From NCBI GenBank assembly GCA_030824575.1, contig JAVBXL010000067.1, positions 1 to 42,857 of the forward strand: a stretch of 42,857 nucleotides of DNA, given 5' to 3'. This document shows, piece after piece, positions 34,606-42,857 of this stretch. This DNA comes from a bacterium. GTDB lineage: Bacteria; Pseudomonadota; Alphaproteobacteria; Sphingomonadales; Sphingomonadaceae. Position 1 is the stretch's first letter; each line of letters opens with the position of its first letter. The notes beneath the pieces are model-generated. The model saw only the letters and a list, made by a program, of their open reading frames with translations. It ran no database searches and was not told the origin of the DNA. A program made the position numbers and the translations under genes.

Positions 34606-35339
34606 TCCGCCGCCTGGCTTTCGATCGCGGTGGCCAGCCAGGCGGGCAGGGCGGCGGGATCGAGCGTTTCGACCCGGCGCAGTTCGATCGAAAGGCCCAT
34701 GTCGGGCAGCGCGGCGCGCTGGCGCTTCTCGTCCGCCTGCGCGATCGGTACGGCGACGAGGCGACGGCTCACCTTGTTGCGATAATGCATCCGGGCGGTA
34801 TTTTCCTGCCCCACATAGCAGCCCTTGTCATAATCGACGCCGTGCAGTTCTTCCGCATTGGTTTCCAGCCAGAGCGTCTGGTCCTGCCCCAGTTCCTCTG
34901 CGCCCTCGAACACGCCGAGCCCCAGACGATGCGCGCGGAAGGCGGGGGTGGCGTCGCCCGGCGTCGCGGGGGCAATCCAGCGATGGCCAAGCGCGGGCAG
35001 GCGGGGATCAAGCGGCTGGTCGCTGGCGTCGAGCGACCAATGGACCGCAAGCCCCTCTTCGCGGGCAATCACCACCTTGCGCCGCAGACGGTAGATGGTC
35101 AGCCGCTTGGCCAGCGCGTCCGCCTGCGCGGCTTCGCAGTCTATCAGGATGTCGTCGCCCTCCGCCCACAGGATGAAGTCGAACAATGCCTTGCCCTGCG
35201 GCGTCAGCAGCCCGGTCCAGCGCGGCTGGCCGGGGGTGAGGGTCAGGACGTCGCGGGTGAGCAGCCCTTGCAGGAAGGCTTTGGCCTCCTCGCCGGAAAT
35301 TCTCAGGATCGCGCGGTCGCTTAGGGTGGTGCCGGTCAT
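34602..35339 (-). CDS. ygfZ: Folate-binding protein YgfZ (Fe-S cluster assembly/repair factor)
   Basis: Tetrahydrofolate-binding protein related to the glycine-cleavage T protein; helps mature or repair certain Fe-S enzymes. The diagnostic motif is DKGCYVGQENTARMHYR, containing the conserved Cys of the K-x-C-Y-x-G-Q-E signature. ATG 35339 (MTGTTLSD, 245 aa) is preferred over 35363. It is followed by the overlapping cyclotransferase gene and is divergent from the dihydroorotase gene over 69 bp. Confidence 0.93.
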   Translation of the reverse strand: MTGTTLSDRAILRISGEEAKAFLQGLLTRDVLTLTPGQPRWTGLLTPQGKALFDFILWAEGDDILIDCEAAQADALAKRLTIYRLRRKVVIAREEGLAVHWSLDASDQPLDPRLPALGHRWIAPATPGDATPAFRAHRLGLGVFEGAEELGQDQTLWLETNAEELHGVDYDKGCYVGQENTARMHYRNKVSRRLVAVPIAQADEKRQRAALPDMGLSIELRRVETLDPAALPAWLATAIESQAAE

Positions 35340-35408
35340 CGGCTTTAGGTAGGACGGCAACACGACTTAGCCAAGCCGTCTGCGCGAACGGAATATAGGA
35401 ATATCGTC

Positions 35409-36740
35409 ATGACCCAGACCTTCGACATGATCCTGAAGAACGGCACCGTCCATACGCCGGGCGGCGCGGAGAGCGTGGATGTGGGCGTGCGGGCCGGGAA
35501 GATCGTGGCGATCGGCACATCCTTGGGCGATGCGGGCGAGGTGATCGACTGCACTGGGCTGGACGTGCTGCCCGGCTGCATCGACAGCCAGGTCCATTTC
35601 CGCGAGCCGGGGCTGGAGCATAAGGAAGACCTCGAATCGGGCAGCCGCGCGGCGGTACTGGGCGGCGTGACCGCGGTGTTCGAAATGCCCAACACCAATC
35701 CCAACACCGACACCGCCGATCGCGTGCATGACAAACTGAAGCGCGCGCATCACCGCATGTGGTGCGACCATGCCTTTTATGTCGGCGCGACGGCGGACAA
35801 TGCCGAGCAATTGAAAGAACTGGAGCGCATCCCTGGCACGTCTGGGGTGAAGATCTTCATGGGCGCGTCGACCGGCAGCCTGCTGGTGGACGATGACGAC
35901 GCCCTGTCGCGCGTGCTGGCCAGCGGCTCCCGCCGCGTCGCCATCCATGCCGAGGACGAGACGCGGATGAACGCGCGCAAGGTCCATGCGCTGGAGGGTG
36001 ATCCCTCGACCCACCCCGTCTGGCGCGACGATGAAAGCGCGATGATCGCGACGAAACGGATCATCGCGCTCGCCCGCAAGGCGCGCCGCCGCATCCATAT
36101 CCTGCACATCACCACGCCGGCCGAGCTGGAATATATCGCGCAGAACAAGGATATCGCGACCTGCGAAGTGACGCCCCAGCATCTGACGCTGGCGGGGGAG
36201 GACGCCTATCCGCGGCTGGGCACCTATGCGCAGATGAACCCGCCGATCCGGTCGGGCGCGCACCGCGACGGCCTGTGGTTCTGGCTCAACCAGGGCGTGC
36301 CTGACGTGCTGGGCAGCGACCATGCGCCGCACACGATCGAGGAAAAGGCGAAGACCTATCCCGCCTCGCCCAGCGGGATGCCCGGTGTGCAGACGCTGGT
36401 GCCGCTGCTGCTCAACCATGTGGCCGAAGGGCGGCTGTCGCTGCGCCGCTTCATCGAATTGACGTCGTCGGGACCCCAGCGCGTGTTCGGGCTTGTCGGC
36501 AAGGGGAGGATCGCGCTCGGCTATGACGCCGATTTCACCGTGGTCGACCTCAAGAAGCGCTGGACGGTGGGCAGCGACTGGCTCGCGTCGCGCTGCAACT
36601 GGTCGCCGTTTGAGGGCGATCAGCTGACTGGCAAGGCGATCGGCACCATCATCCGCGGCAACCGGGTGATGTGGGAAGACGCGCTCGCCAATGCGGCGGT
36701 CGGCGAAGCTGTGCGCTTCGAAGCAACCCAGTTCAGCTGA
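35409..36740 (+). CDS. Dihydroorotase (class I amidohydrolase), with altered metal motif
   Basis: Amidohydrolase-superfamily protein of 443 aa matching the AllB/PyrC group, whose canonical reaction is cyclisation of N-carbamoyl-aspartate to dihydroorotate in pyrimidine synthesis. The opening MILKNGTVHTPGG and PGCIDSQVHFREPG are in the right place, as are HAEDE, HILHITTPAE, CEVTPQHL and the metal Asp in GSDHAPHTIEEK. The first His of the usual HxH pair is Gln61 (Q-V-His63). Such QxH versions occur in a recognised subset annotated dihydroorotase, and their true activity is less certain. No pyr genes are adjacent. It converges with rarD. Confidence 0.8.
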   Translation: MTQTFDMILKNGTVHTPGGAESVDVGVRAGKIVAIGTSLGDAGEVIDCTGLDVLPGCIDSQVHFREPGLEHKEDLESGSRAAVLGGVTAVFEMPNTNPNTDTADRVHDKLKRAHHRMWCDHAFYVGATADNAEQLKELERIPGTSGVKIFMGASTGSLLVDDDDALSRVLASGSRRVAIHAEDETRMNARKVHALEGDPSTHPVWRDDESAMIATKRIIALARKARRRIHILHITTPAELEYIAQNKDIATCEVTPQHLTLAGEDAYPRLGTYAQMNPPIRSGAHRDGLWFWLNQGVPDVLGSDHAPHTIEEKAKTYPASPSGMPGVQTLVPLLLNHVAEGRLSLRRFIELTSSGPQRVFGLVGKGRIALGYDADFTVVDLKKRWTVGSDWLASRCNWSPFEGDQLTGKAIGTIIRGNRVMWEDALANAAVGEAVRFEATQFS

Positions 36741-36762
36741 AACACGCCGGGGCGGCGGTCGG

Positions 36763-37632
36763 TCAGGCCGCCGCTATCCGGTTGCGGCGGGCGGCGGCGA
36801 TGCCGTCGCTCGCGAACAGGATCAGGCCCAGCCAGATCAGGCCGAAACTCGCCATCTGCCCCTGGCTCAGCCGTTCGCCCAGCACCACGACACCGCACAG
36901 AAATTGCAGCGTGGGGGCCAGATATTGCATCAGCCCCAGCGTCGCCATCGGCAGCCGCTGCGCCGCCGTCGCAAACAGCACCAGCGGCACCGTCGTCACT
37001 GCGCCCGATATGACCAGCAGCGCGGTCGTTGGCGCATCCTGCCCGAAATCGGTGCCGCCATGGGTGATTTCCCACAACAGATAGGCGATCGCGAACGGCG
37101 TCAGCAACAGCGTCTCGACGCCCAGGCCGGTCATCGGCGCCACCGGGGTCAGCTTGCGCAGCAGGCCGTAAAAGGCGAAGGTGAAGGCCAGCGCCAGGCT
37201 GATCCACAAGGTGGTGATCGCCGAAGCGGCCAGGATCGCGACGCCGACCGCCGCGACGCCGATGGCGGCCAGCTGCGTACGGCGCAACCGTTCCTTGAAC
37301 ACCACCATGCCCAGCGCGACCACGACCAGCGGGTTGAGGAAATAGCCCAGGCTGGCCGCCACGACATGGCCTTCATTGACCGCCCACACATAGGTCAACC
37401 AGTTGAGGCCGATCAGCAGGCCCGATCCTGCCAGCGGCCGCACCAGCTGCCGGTCGCGCAAGGCGGCCAGCAGCGGTGCCAATCCCCGGCGAGCGGCCAG
37501 CAGCAGCAGGATCAGGAGCATCGACCAGAGGATGCGCTGGGCCACGATCTCCACCGGGTCGACATGGTGGAGCAAGCGGAAGAACAGCGGCAACAGCCCC
37601 CACAGGCCATAGGCGACCAGGGCGGCCAGCAT
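36763..37632 (-). CDS. rarD: RarD-type EamA/DMT family transporter
   Basis: Inner-membrane drug/metabolite-superfamily protein with about ten transmembrane helices in two EamA repeats. LVAYGLWGLLPLFFRLLHHV with VEIVAQRILWS at the start, and GLNWLTYVWAVNEGHVVAAS with LGYFLNPL, are the RarD signature. ATG 37632 (MLAALVAYGLWG, 289 aa) is chosen; the longer frame to 37902 adds non-RarD residues encoded over the neighbouring small gene. The substrate is unknown; RarD in other bacteria is linked to chloramphenicol sensitivity. It begins close to the end of the small upstream membrane-protein gene, so the two are likely cotranscribed. Confidence 0.92.
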   Translation of the reverse strand: MLAALVAYGLWGLLPLFFRLLHHVDPVEIVAQRILWSMLLILLLLAARRGLAPLLAALRDRQLVRPLAGSGLLIGLNWLTYVWAVNEGHVVAASLGYFLNPLVVVALGMVVFKERLRRTQLAAIGVAAVGVAILAASAITTLWISLALAFTFAFYGLLRKLTPVAPMTGLGVETLLLTPFAIAYLLWEITHGGTDFGQDAPTTALLVISGAVTTVPLVLFATAAQRLPMATLGLMQYLAPTLQFLCGVVVLGERLSQGQMASFGLIWLGLILFASDGIAAARRNRIAAA

Positions 37633-37661
37633 CCCCTTGCGCGTCTCCGCAGGGTCCGGGG

Positions 37662-37883
37662 TCAGAAAATGCCCCCGCCCAGGAACAGCCGCAGCGCGCC
37701 GAAGCCGGCGACGATCAGGCAGAAATTGCGCCCGCCATTTTTGGACGACACCATGCCGACCAGCGCGCCGAACAGGGCCAGTGGCACCAATATCCAGTTG
37801 AGCGCACCCAGCAGCGGGATGACCGCCGGGATCATGAGGATGAGGGTGACAAGGCCGATGAAGCCTGACAATATATTGAGCAT
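37662..37883 (-). CDS. Small two-helix membrane protein of unknown function
   Basis: 73-aa hydrophobic protein, MLNILSGFIGLVTLILMIPA onwards, with two predicted transmembrane segments (about 5-25 and 27-47) and a further hydrophobic stretch near the C-terminus (CLIVAGFGALRLFLG). An AAGGGCG site precedes the ATG at 37883. The longer frame to 37982 is unlikely because it lacks such a site. It lies 29 bp upstream of rarD on the same strand. No family is recognised. Confidence 0.7.
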   Translation of the reverse strand: MLNILSGFIGLVTLILMIPAVIPLLGALNWILVPLALFGALVGMVSSKNGGRNFCLIVAGFGALRLFLGGGIF

Positions 37884-38040
37884 CGCCCTTATATGTCGGC
37901 AAGACTGTCCCAGAGCAAGACAGCGGGACGAGGCCAGTCGATAAGTGCTGGCCATCTGCGCAAAAATCGGCAGATTCACCACATATCCTAATGGAAAATT
38001 AACTTGCCCTCTTCATGGCTTGTTTACGAAGGAGTGAAGC

Positions 38041-38784
38041 ATGGCGCGTGTCCGGTCTGTTGCAATGGTATCTTTGGTGTTGGCGTTGGCCGCCTGCGGC
38101 AAGGGGGACAAGGATGCCAGCCTGGCGGCGCTTGATGCGCAACTGACCGACAATGCGACCGACCCGGCGCTCAAGGGTGCGCTGGCCAATCCTATCGTAG
38201 TCGATCCGCAACTGGTGGGAGAGGCCAACCGCAACGCCGTGCGCTCCGCCGATCGGCCTGCCAATGGCGCGGTGCCGGTCCTGACGGGCGACGCGGGCGC
38301 GGCGCAGGCGGAGGCGGTGAAGCTGGCGGGCGGGAAGTTGCTCGCGGCACCGAGCGCAAGCGAGGGCGAGGCGATGGCGTCGACCGTGACGCTGGGCGCC
38401 GTCGCGCGCGAGGAAGCCGGGCGTCGTGGTGGCAATGGCGCTTGTGCGAAGAAACTCAATTACGGCATGGAATGGGCCCAGCGGCTGCCCGAACCCTTCG
38501 GCCTGTTTCCTGGCGCGCAGCTGACAGAGGCGGCGGGCGCGCAGGCCGATGGCTGCACCCTGCGCGCGGCAAGCTTCGTAACGCCTGCGCCGCGGCAGGG
38601 CGTGATGGACTATTATTATACGCTGGCGCGGCGCGCAGGCTATGATGGCGAGCATAAAATATTGGGCGGCGACCACGTGCTGGGCGGCACCCGCGGGTCC
38701 GACGGCAGCGCCTATTTCATCCTGTTCACCGATGCGCCGGGCGGCAAGACCAGCGTCGATATCATCGCCGATAACGGGCGCTAA
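38041..38784 (+). CDS. Predicted lipoprotein of unknown function
   Basis: 247-aa protein with a lipoprotein signal: MARVRSVAMVSLVLALAAC, the lipobox Cys being residue 19. An Ala-rich, low-complexity linker (about 30-130) precedes a compact C-terminal domain containing the segments LPEPFGLFPGAQLTEAAGAQ, FVTPAPRQGVMDYYYTLARR and HKILGGDHVLGGTRGSDGS. The latter recalls secreted proteins that modulate other envelope factors, but no named family is evident. A strong AAGGAG ribosome site precedes the ATG. It converges on the DUF2490 gene across a 196-bp AT-rich gap. Confidence 0.82.
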   Translation: MARVRSVAMVSLVLALAACGKGDKDASLAALDAQLTDNATDPALKGALANPIVVDPQLVGEANRNAVRSADRPANGAVPVLTGDAGAAQAEAVKLAGGKLLAAPSASEGEAMASTVTLGAVAREEAGRRGGNGACAKKLNYGMEWAQRLPEPFGLFPGAQLTEAAGAQADGCTLRAASFVTPAPRQGVMDYYYTLARRAGYDGEHKILGGDHVLGGTRGSDGSAYFILFTDAPGGKTSVDIIADNGR

Positions 38785-38980
38785 GCCGCATTTTGAGACG
38801 GCGAGTTGGACAGTTGTGTAGAGTATTGCAATTGTAAGCGTTTGTAACATAGGGACTTTTTTACGGTCTGTTGTGCGGCTTGAACGGCTTATGCTCTATT
38901 TTGCTTTGTAATCAATGACTTGTCGTAGTTAGAGATGGGCGAAAAAGACGGACATATGTCGTCAATGGCAGTGCGCGTCG
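38785..38980. other. AT-rich gap between converging genes
   Basis: This 196-bp gap is strongly AT-rich compared with its surroundings. It contains the 10-mer TTGTAACATA, also found in the TonB-receptor leader at 5294-5303, and a perfect palindrome GACATATGTC (38951-38960). No terminator hairpin with a T-run is visible although two genes converge here. No reading frame looks coding. It could hold a small RNA or promoter, but I cannot support either. Confidence 0.4.
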
Positions 38981-39664
38981 TCAGTGCCGGAAGAAGAGGG
39001 TCACCGACGCCACATGGTTGACGCGGGTGTTCCCGGCGCGCTGATTGACCAACTGGTTGAGATAGCCGACCTCCAGCGTCGATGCGCCGGGCAGGCCGAT
39101 TTCCGCGCCGACGAAACTGCGTAGCTGGTCGAAGCCGCTGCGGGCGCCCCAGCCCGTGTCATTGAGCGCGGCGAAACCCTCCGCATAGACCAGCGCGTTG
39201 ACGGCGTCGCTGTCGGCGCGCAACGGTTTTTCGTAGCGGAGCATCTCGCGCAGCCGCCAGCCCATGTCGTCGCCGTCGGAGCGCCAGCGCTGTTCGAGGC
39301 GGGTGCGTGATGACAGTTCGCCGCCCCAAGGCTTACCCAGCGTCCAGCTTAGCTGCTGGAAACTGCGCTCCTCATTGACGTCCTTGCCGCCCTCGATCGG
39401 CACGACGACATGGGCATAGCCCTGATAAAGGGTCAGCGTGGGTGAGACTTTCCAGCCGAGCGCCCCGCGGAACAACGACTGGTCGACGCGCGAGACGCCA
39501 TCGCCGAAGCGCGGCTGGATTTCCGCAAAATAGACCAGTTCGTCCTTTACCGATCCCATGGCAGTCAGGTTGAGCCAGACTTGCTCATCCTCGCTGGTCG
39601 CCGCGCGCGTCTGGGCGGAGAACAGGGCAAGGCAGGCGGACAGGCAGAGGGCGAGGCGGCGCAT
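38981..39664 (-). CDS. DUF2490 family outer-membrane-like protein
   Basis: 227-aa exported protein with a signal peptide (cut after about TRA, residue 21) and the DUF2490 pattern: DEQVWLNLTAMGSVKDELVY near the start, EIQPRFGDG, YQGYAHVVVP, RTRLEQRW and the terminal aromatic-rich strand SVTLFFRH. Alternating residues suggest an outer-membrane beta-barrel. Its role is unknown. It is transcribed on the minus strand, 111 bp downstream of pgm, possibly in the same transcript. Confidence 0.85.
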   Translation of the reverse strand: MRRLALCLSACLALFSAQTRAATSEDEQVWLNLTAMGSVKDELVYFAEIQPRFGDGVSRVDQSLFRGALGWKVSPTLTLYQGYAHVVVPIEGGKDVNEERSFQQLSWTLGKPWGGELSSRTRLEQRWRSDGDDMGWRLREMLRYEKPLRADSDAVNALVYAEGFAALNDTGWGARSGFDQLRSFVGAEIGLPGASTLEVGYLNQLVNQRAGNTRVNHVASVTLFFRH

Positions 39665-39775
39665 GGGTGTCCTGGGATCGGGAAAGGAATGCCCGTCCCT
39701 CTAATCCGCGCGCATTTCCGCCTTGTTGCCGGGGCGTTAGTTTATATTCTGTCCTGCGCGCTTAAAGCCGGGCGA

Positions 39776-41437
<1,662 letters not shown>

Positions 41438-41481
41438 TTATGGCCCGGCAATGTTGCAACGCGCAATCGGGTTAAGCTTTT

Positions 41482-42051
41482 TCAGGCCGCCAGCCGCAGC
41501 GCTACTTCATTCATGAAGCGGGCGTCGTCATTCTTGGCCAGCCATTCCGCCTCCGCGCCGATCGCGCCCAGCATGTCGGACAGCGCGTCCATCTCGCTCT
41601 TGGCGTAATTGCCCAGGACATAGCCATGGACCTTGTCCTTGTGGCCGGGGTGCCCGATGCCGATCCGCACCCGGCGGAAATCATTGCCGATATGCGCGTC
41701 GGTCGAGCGCAGGCCATTATGCCCGGCATTGCCGCCGCCGCGCTTTACCTTGACCTTCATGGGGACGAGGTCGAGTTCGTCGTGGAAGACGGTCACGTCC
41801 TGCGGCGTCAGCTTGTAGAAGCGCATCGCATCGCCGACCGACCGGCCGCTTTCGTTCATGAAGGTGGCGGGCTTGAGCAGGATGATCTTTTCCGGCCCGA
41901 TCCGTCCTTCCTGCACCCAGCCCTGGAACTGCTTTTTGGGCGGGGAGAAGCGATGCAACTCCGCGATCAGGTCCGCGACCATGAAGCCGACATTGTGCCG
42001 GTGCATCGCATATTGCTGCCCCGGATTGCCCAGGCCCGCCCAGATTTGCAT
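41482..42051 (-). CDS. pth: Peptidyl-tRNA hydrolase
   Basis: Releases tRNA from peptidyl-tRNA that dissociated from the ribosome. ATG 42051 (MQIWAGLGNPG) gives 189 aa. Conserved active-site residues are Asn9 and His19 (LGNPGQQYAMHRHNVGF) and the Asp of FHDELDL; RGGGNAGHNGLRS is the second diagnostic motif. The longer start at 42072 runs into an inverted repeat. It lies 155 bp downstream of rplY on the same strand, the usual rplY-pth order. Confidence 0.97.
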   Translation of the reverse strand: MQIWAGLGNPGQQYAMHRHNVGFMVADLIAELHRFSPPKKQFQGWVQEGRIGPEKIILLKPATFMNESGRSVGDAMRFYKLTPQDVTVFHDELDLVPMKVKVKRGGGNAGHNGLRSTDAHIGNDFRRVRIGIGHPGHKDKVHGYVLGNYAKSEMDALSDMLGAIGAEAEWLAKNDDARFMNEVALRLAA

Positions 42052-42073
42052 GACACCAATCTCCAACAACAAA

Positions 42074-42176
42074 CCCCGTTCGCCCTGAGCGAAGTCGAAG
42101 GGCTCGCCTGAACGAAGGGAAGGCAGGCTTCGCTTCGCTCAGTGGAGGGCTTCGACTTCACTCAGCCCGAACGGGG
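42074..42176. repeat. Palindromic intergenic repeat, type CCCCGTTCG-CTGAG
   Basis: Left arm CCCCGTTCGCCCTGAGCGAA (42074 on) and right arm, inverted, CCCCGTTCGGGCTGAGTGAA (ending 42176) pair over about 30 bp with a few mismatches. It fills most of the rplY-pth gap. It shares the CCGTTCG...CGAACGG termini with the copies at 29109 and 33757 but has a longer centre. Confidence 0.82.
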
Positions 42177-42206
42177 CTGTTTGTGCTCGTAAAGCAGAAG
42201 AAAGGC

Positions 42207-42827
42207 TTATTCGCCTTCGGCCGCTGCCTCGTCTTCCGCTTCGCCTTCGGCGCTCTTGAGCGCCGACGGGGCGACGACGGTCGCGATCGAGAAGTCGGTG
42301 TCCGCGTGCAGCGCCTTCGTGCCCTTTGGCAGGGTCACGGCGCTGATGTGGATCGAATCGCCGACTTCCAGGCCGGTCAGGTCGACCACCACTTCGTCGG
42401 GGATTTCCGCGGCATCGACTTCGAGTTCGATGTCGTGCGCCACGACGTTCAGCACGCCGCCCTTCTTCAGGCCCGGCGAGGCGTCTTCATTTTCGAAGCG
42501 CACAGGCACATGGACGTGAACGGTGGCATGTTCGGACACGCGCAGGAAATCGGCGTGCAGCGGACGGTCACTGACGGGGTGGAAGGCCACGTCCTTGGCG
42601 AGGGTGCGGACGGTCTTGCCGCCGACTTCGACCATGATGACCGAATTGAAGAAGTGGCCGGTGCCGAGCTGTTTGTTGAGGAGCTTTTCCTCGACGTGGA
42701 TCGACAGGGGTTCTTCGTTCATTCCATAGATGACGGCGGGTACGCGGCCCTCACGGCGGAGGGCGCGGGAGGCTCCCTTGCCTGCCCGATCGCGTGCCTC
42801 GGCCGACAGCGTAAGCTGCTCGCTCAT
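42207..42827 (-). CDS. rplY: 50S ribosomal protein L25, long Ctc-type
   Basis: Binds 5S rRNA in the large subunit. The 206-aa form has the N-terminal L25 domain ([27 protein letters not shown]) and the extra C-terminal Ctc/TL5 domain ([20 protein letters not shown] onwards), as in most alphaproteobacteria. An acidic Glu/Ala-rich tail ([15 protein letters not shown]) ends it. It is followed by pth on the same strand. The ATG at 42827 leaves only 30 bp of upstream sequence before the window edge, so its promoter is not seen. Confidence 0.97.
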   Translation of the reverse strand: MSEQLTLSAEARDRAGKGASRALRREGRVPAVIYGMNEEPLSIHVEEKLLNKQLGTGHFFNSVIMVEVGGKTVRTLAKDVAFHPVSDRPLHADFLRVSEHATVHVHVPVRFENEDASPGLKKGGVLNVVAHDIELEVDAAEIPDEVVVDLTGLEVGDSIHISAVTLPKGTKALHADTDFSIATVVAPSALKSAEGEAEDEAAAEGE

Positions 42828-42857
42828 TGCGTGTCTCCAAAAGCAAAATTGATGTAC

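Overview
The window is chromosomal DNA of a sphingomonad, an alphaproteobacterium of the Sphingobium/Sphingomonas type. The evidence is the high GC content, the ChpT histidine phosphotransferase, a 5428-8013 TonB-dependent receptor, the protein sequences of RpoH, GlnB/GlnA and ClpX, and several palindromic intergenic repeats of a kind I associate with sphingomonads. The species assignment is inference. I see no prophage, insertion sequence, CRISPR array, toxin-antitoxin pair or secretion cluster. Most genes are conserved housekeeping genes packed closely on both strands.

Region by region: 1-5.1 kb carries tRNA-Leu(TAG), trigger factor, a membrane-anchored glycosyltransferase, clpP and clpX. 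A sigma-32-like promoter precedes clpP. 5.1-8.1 kb is a solitary TonB-dependent receptor with a long AT-rich leader and a strong terminator. 8.1-11.3 kb holds mtgA and a divergent MFS transporter / TetR regulator pair, with a GNAT acetyltransferase overlapping the regulator. 11.3-14.5 kb has rpoH, rluD, a JAMM metalloprotease and chpT. 14.5-19.9 kb has a nitronate monooxygenase, glnA-glnB with a sigma-54-like promoter and an upstream dyad, map, a CinA/MoaB-type protein and a cytochrome c. 20.0-20.8 kb is a decayed alpha/beta-hydrolase gene next to tRNA-Lys(CTT). 20.9-26.7 kb is the elongasome operon mreB-mreC-mreD-mrdA-rodA on the minus strand. 26.8-29.1 kb is mutL and a small exported protein. 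29.1-34.6 kb has a MaoC-like hydratase, a Tat-exported PhoD-type phosphatase, a hypoxanthine-DNA glycosylase, ychF, a DUF983 protein and glutaminyl cyclotransferase. 34.6-38.8 kb has ygfZ, a dihydroorotase-like gene, rarD, a small membrane protein and a lipoprotein. 39-42.8 kb has a DUF2490 protein, pgm, pth and rplY.

Functionally, the window links protein quality control (tig, clpP, clpX, rpoH), nitrogen signalling (glnB, glnA), cell-wall elongation (mre/mrd genes, mtgA), cell-cycle phosphorelay (chpT), translation (two tRNAs, map, pth, rplY, ychF, rluD) and DNA repair (mutL, deoxyinosine glycosylase).

I did not find a convincing new multi-gene system. The best second-look items are the multiply frameshifted hydrolase, the candidate NtrC/sigma-54 control region of glnBA, the sigma-32-like clpP promoter, the Gln-for-His change in the dihydroorotase metal motif, the His-rich and Lys/Ala-rich tail of trigger factor, and the palindromic repeat families.
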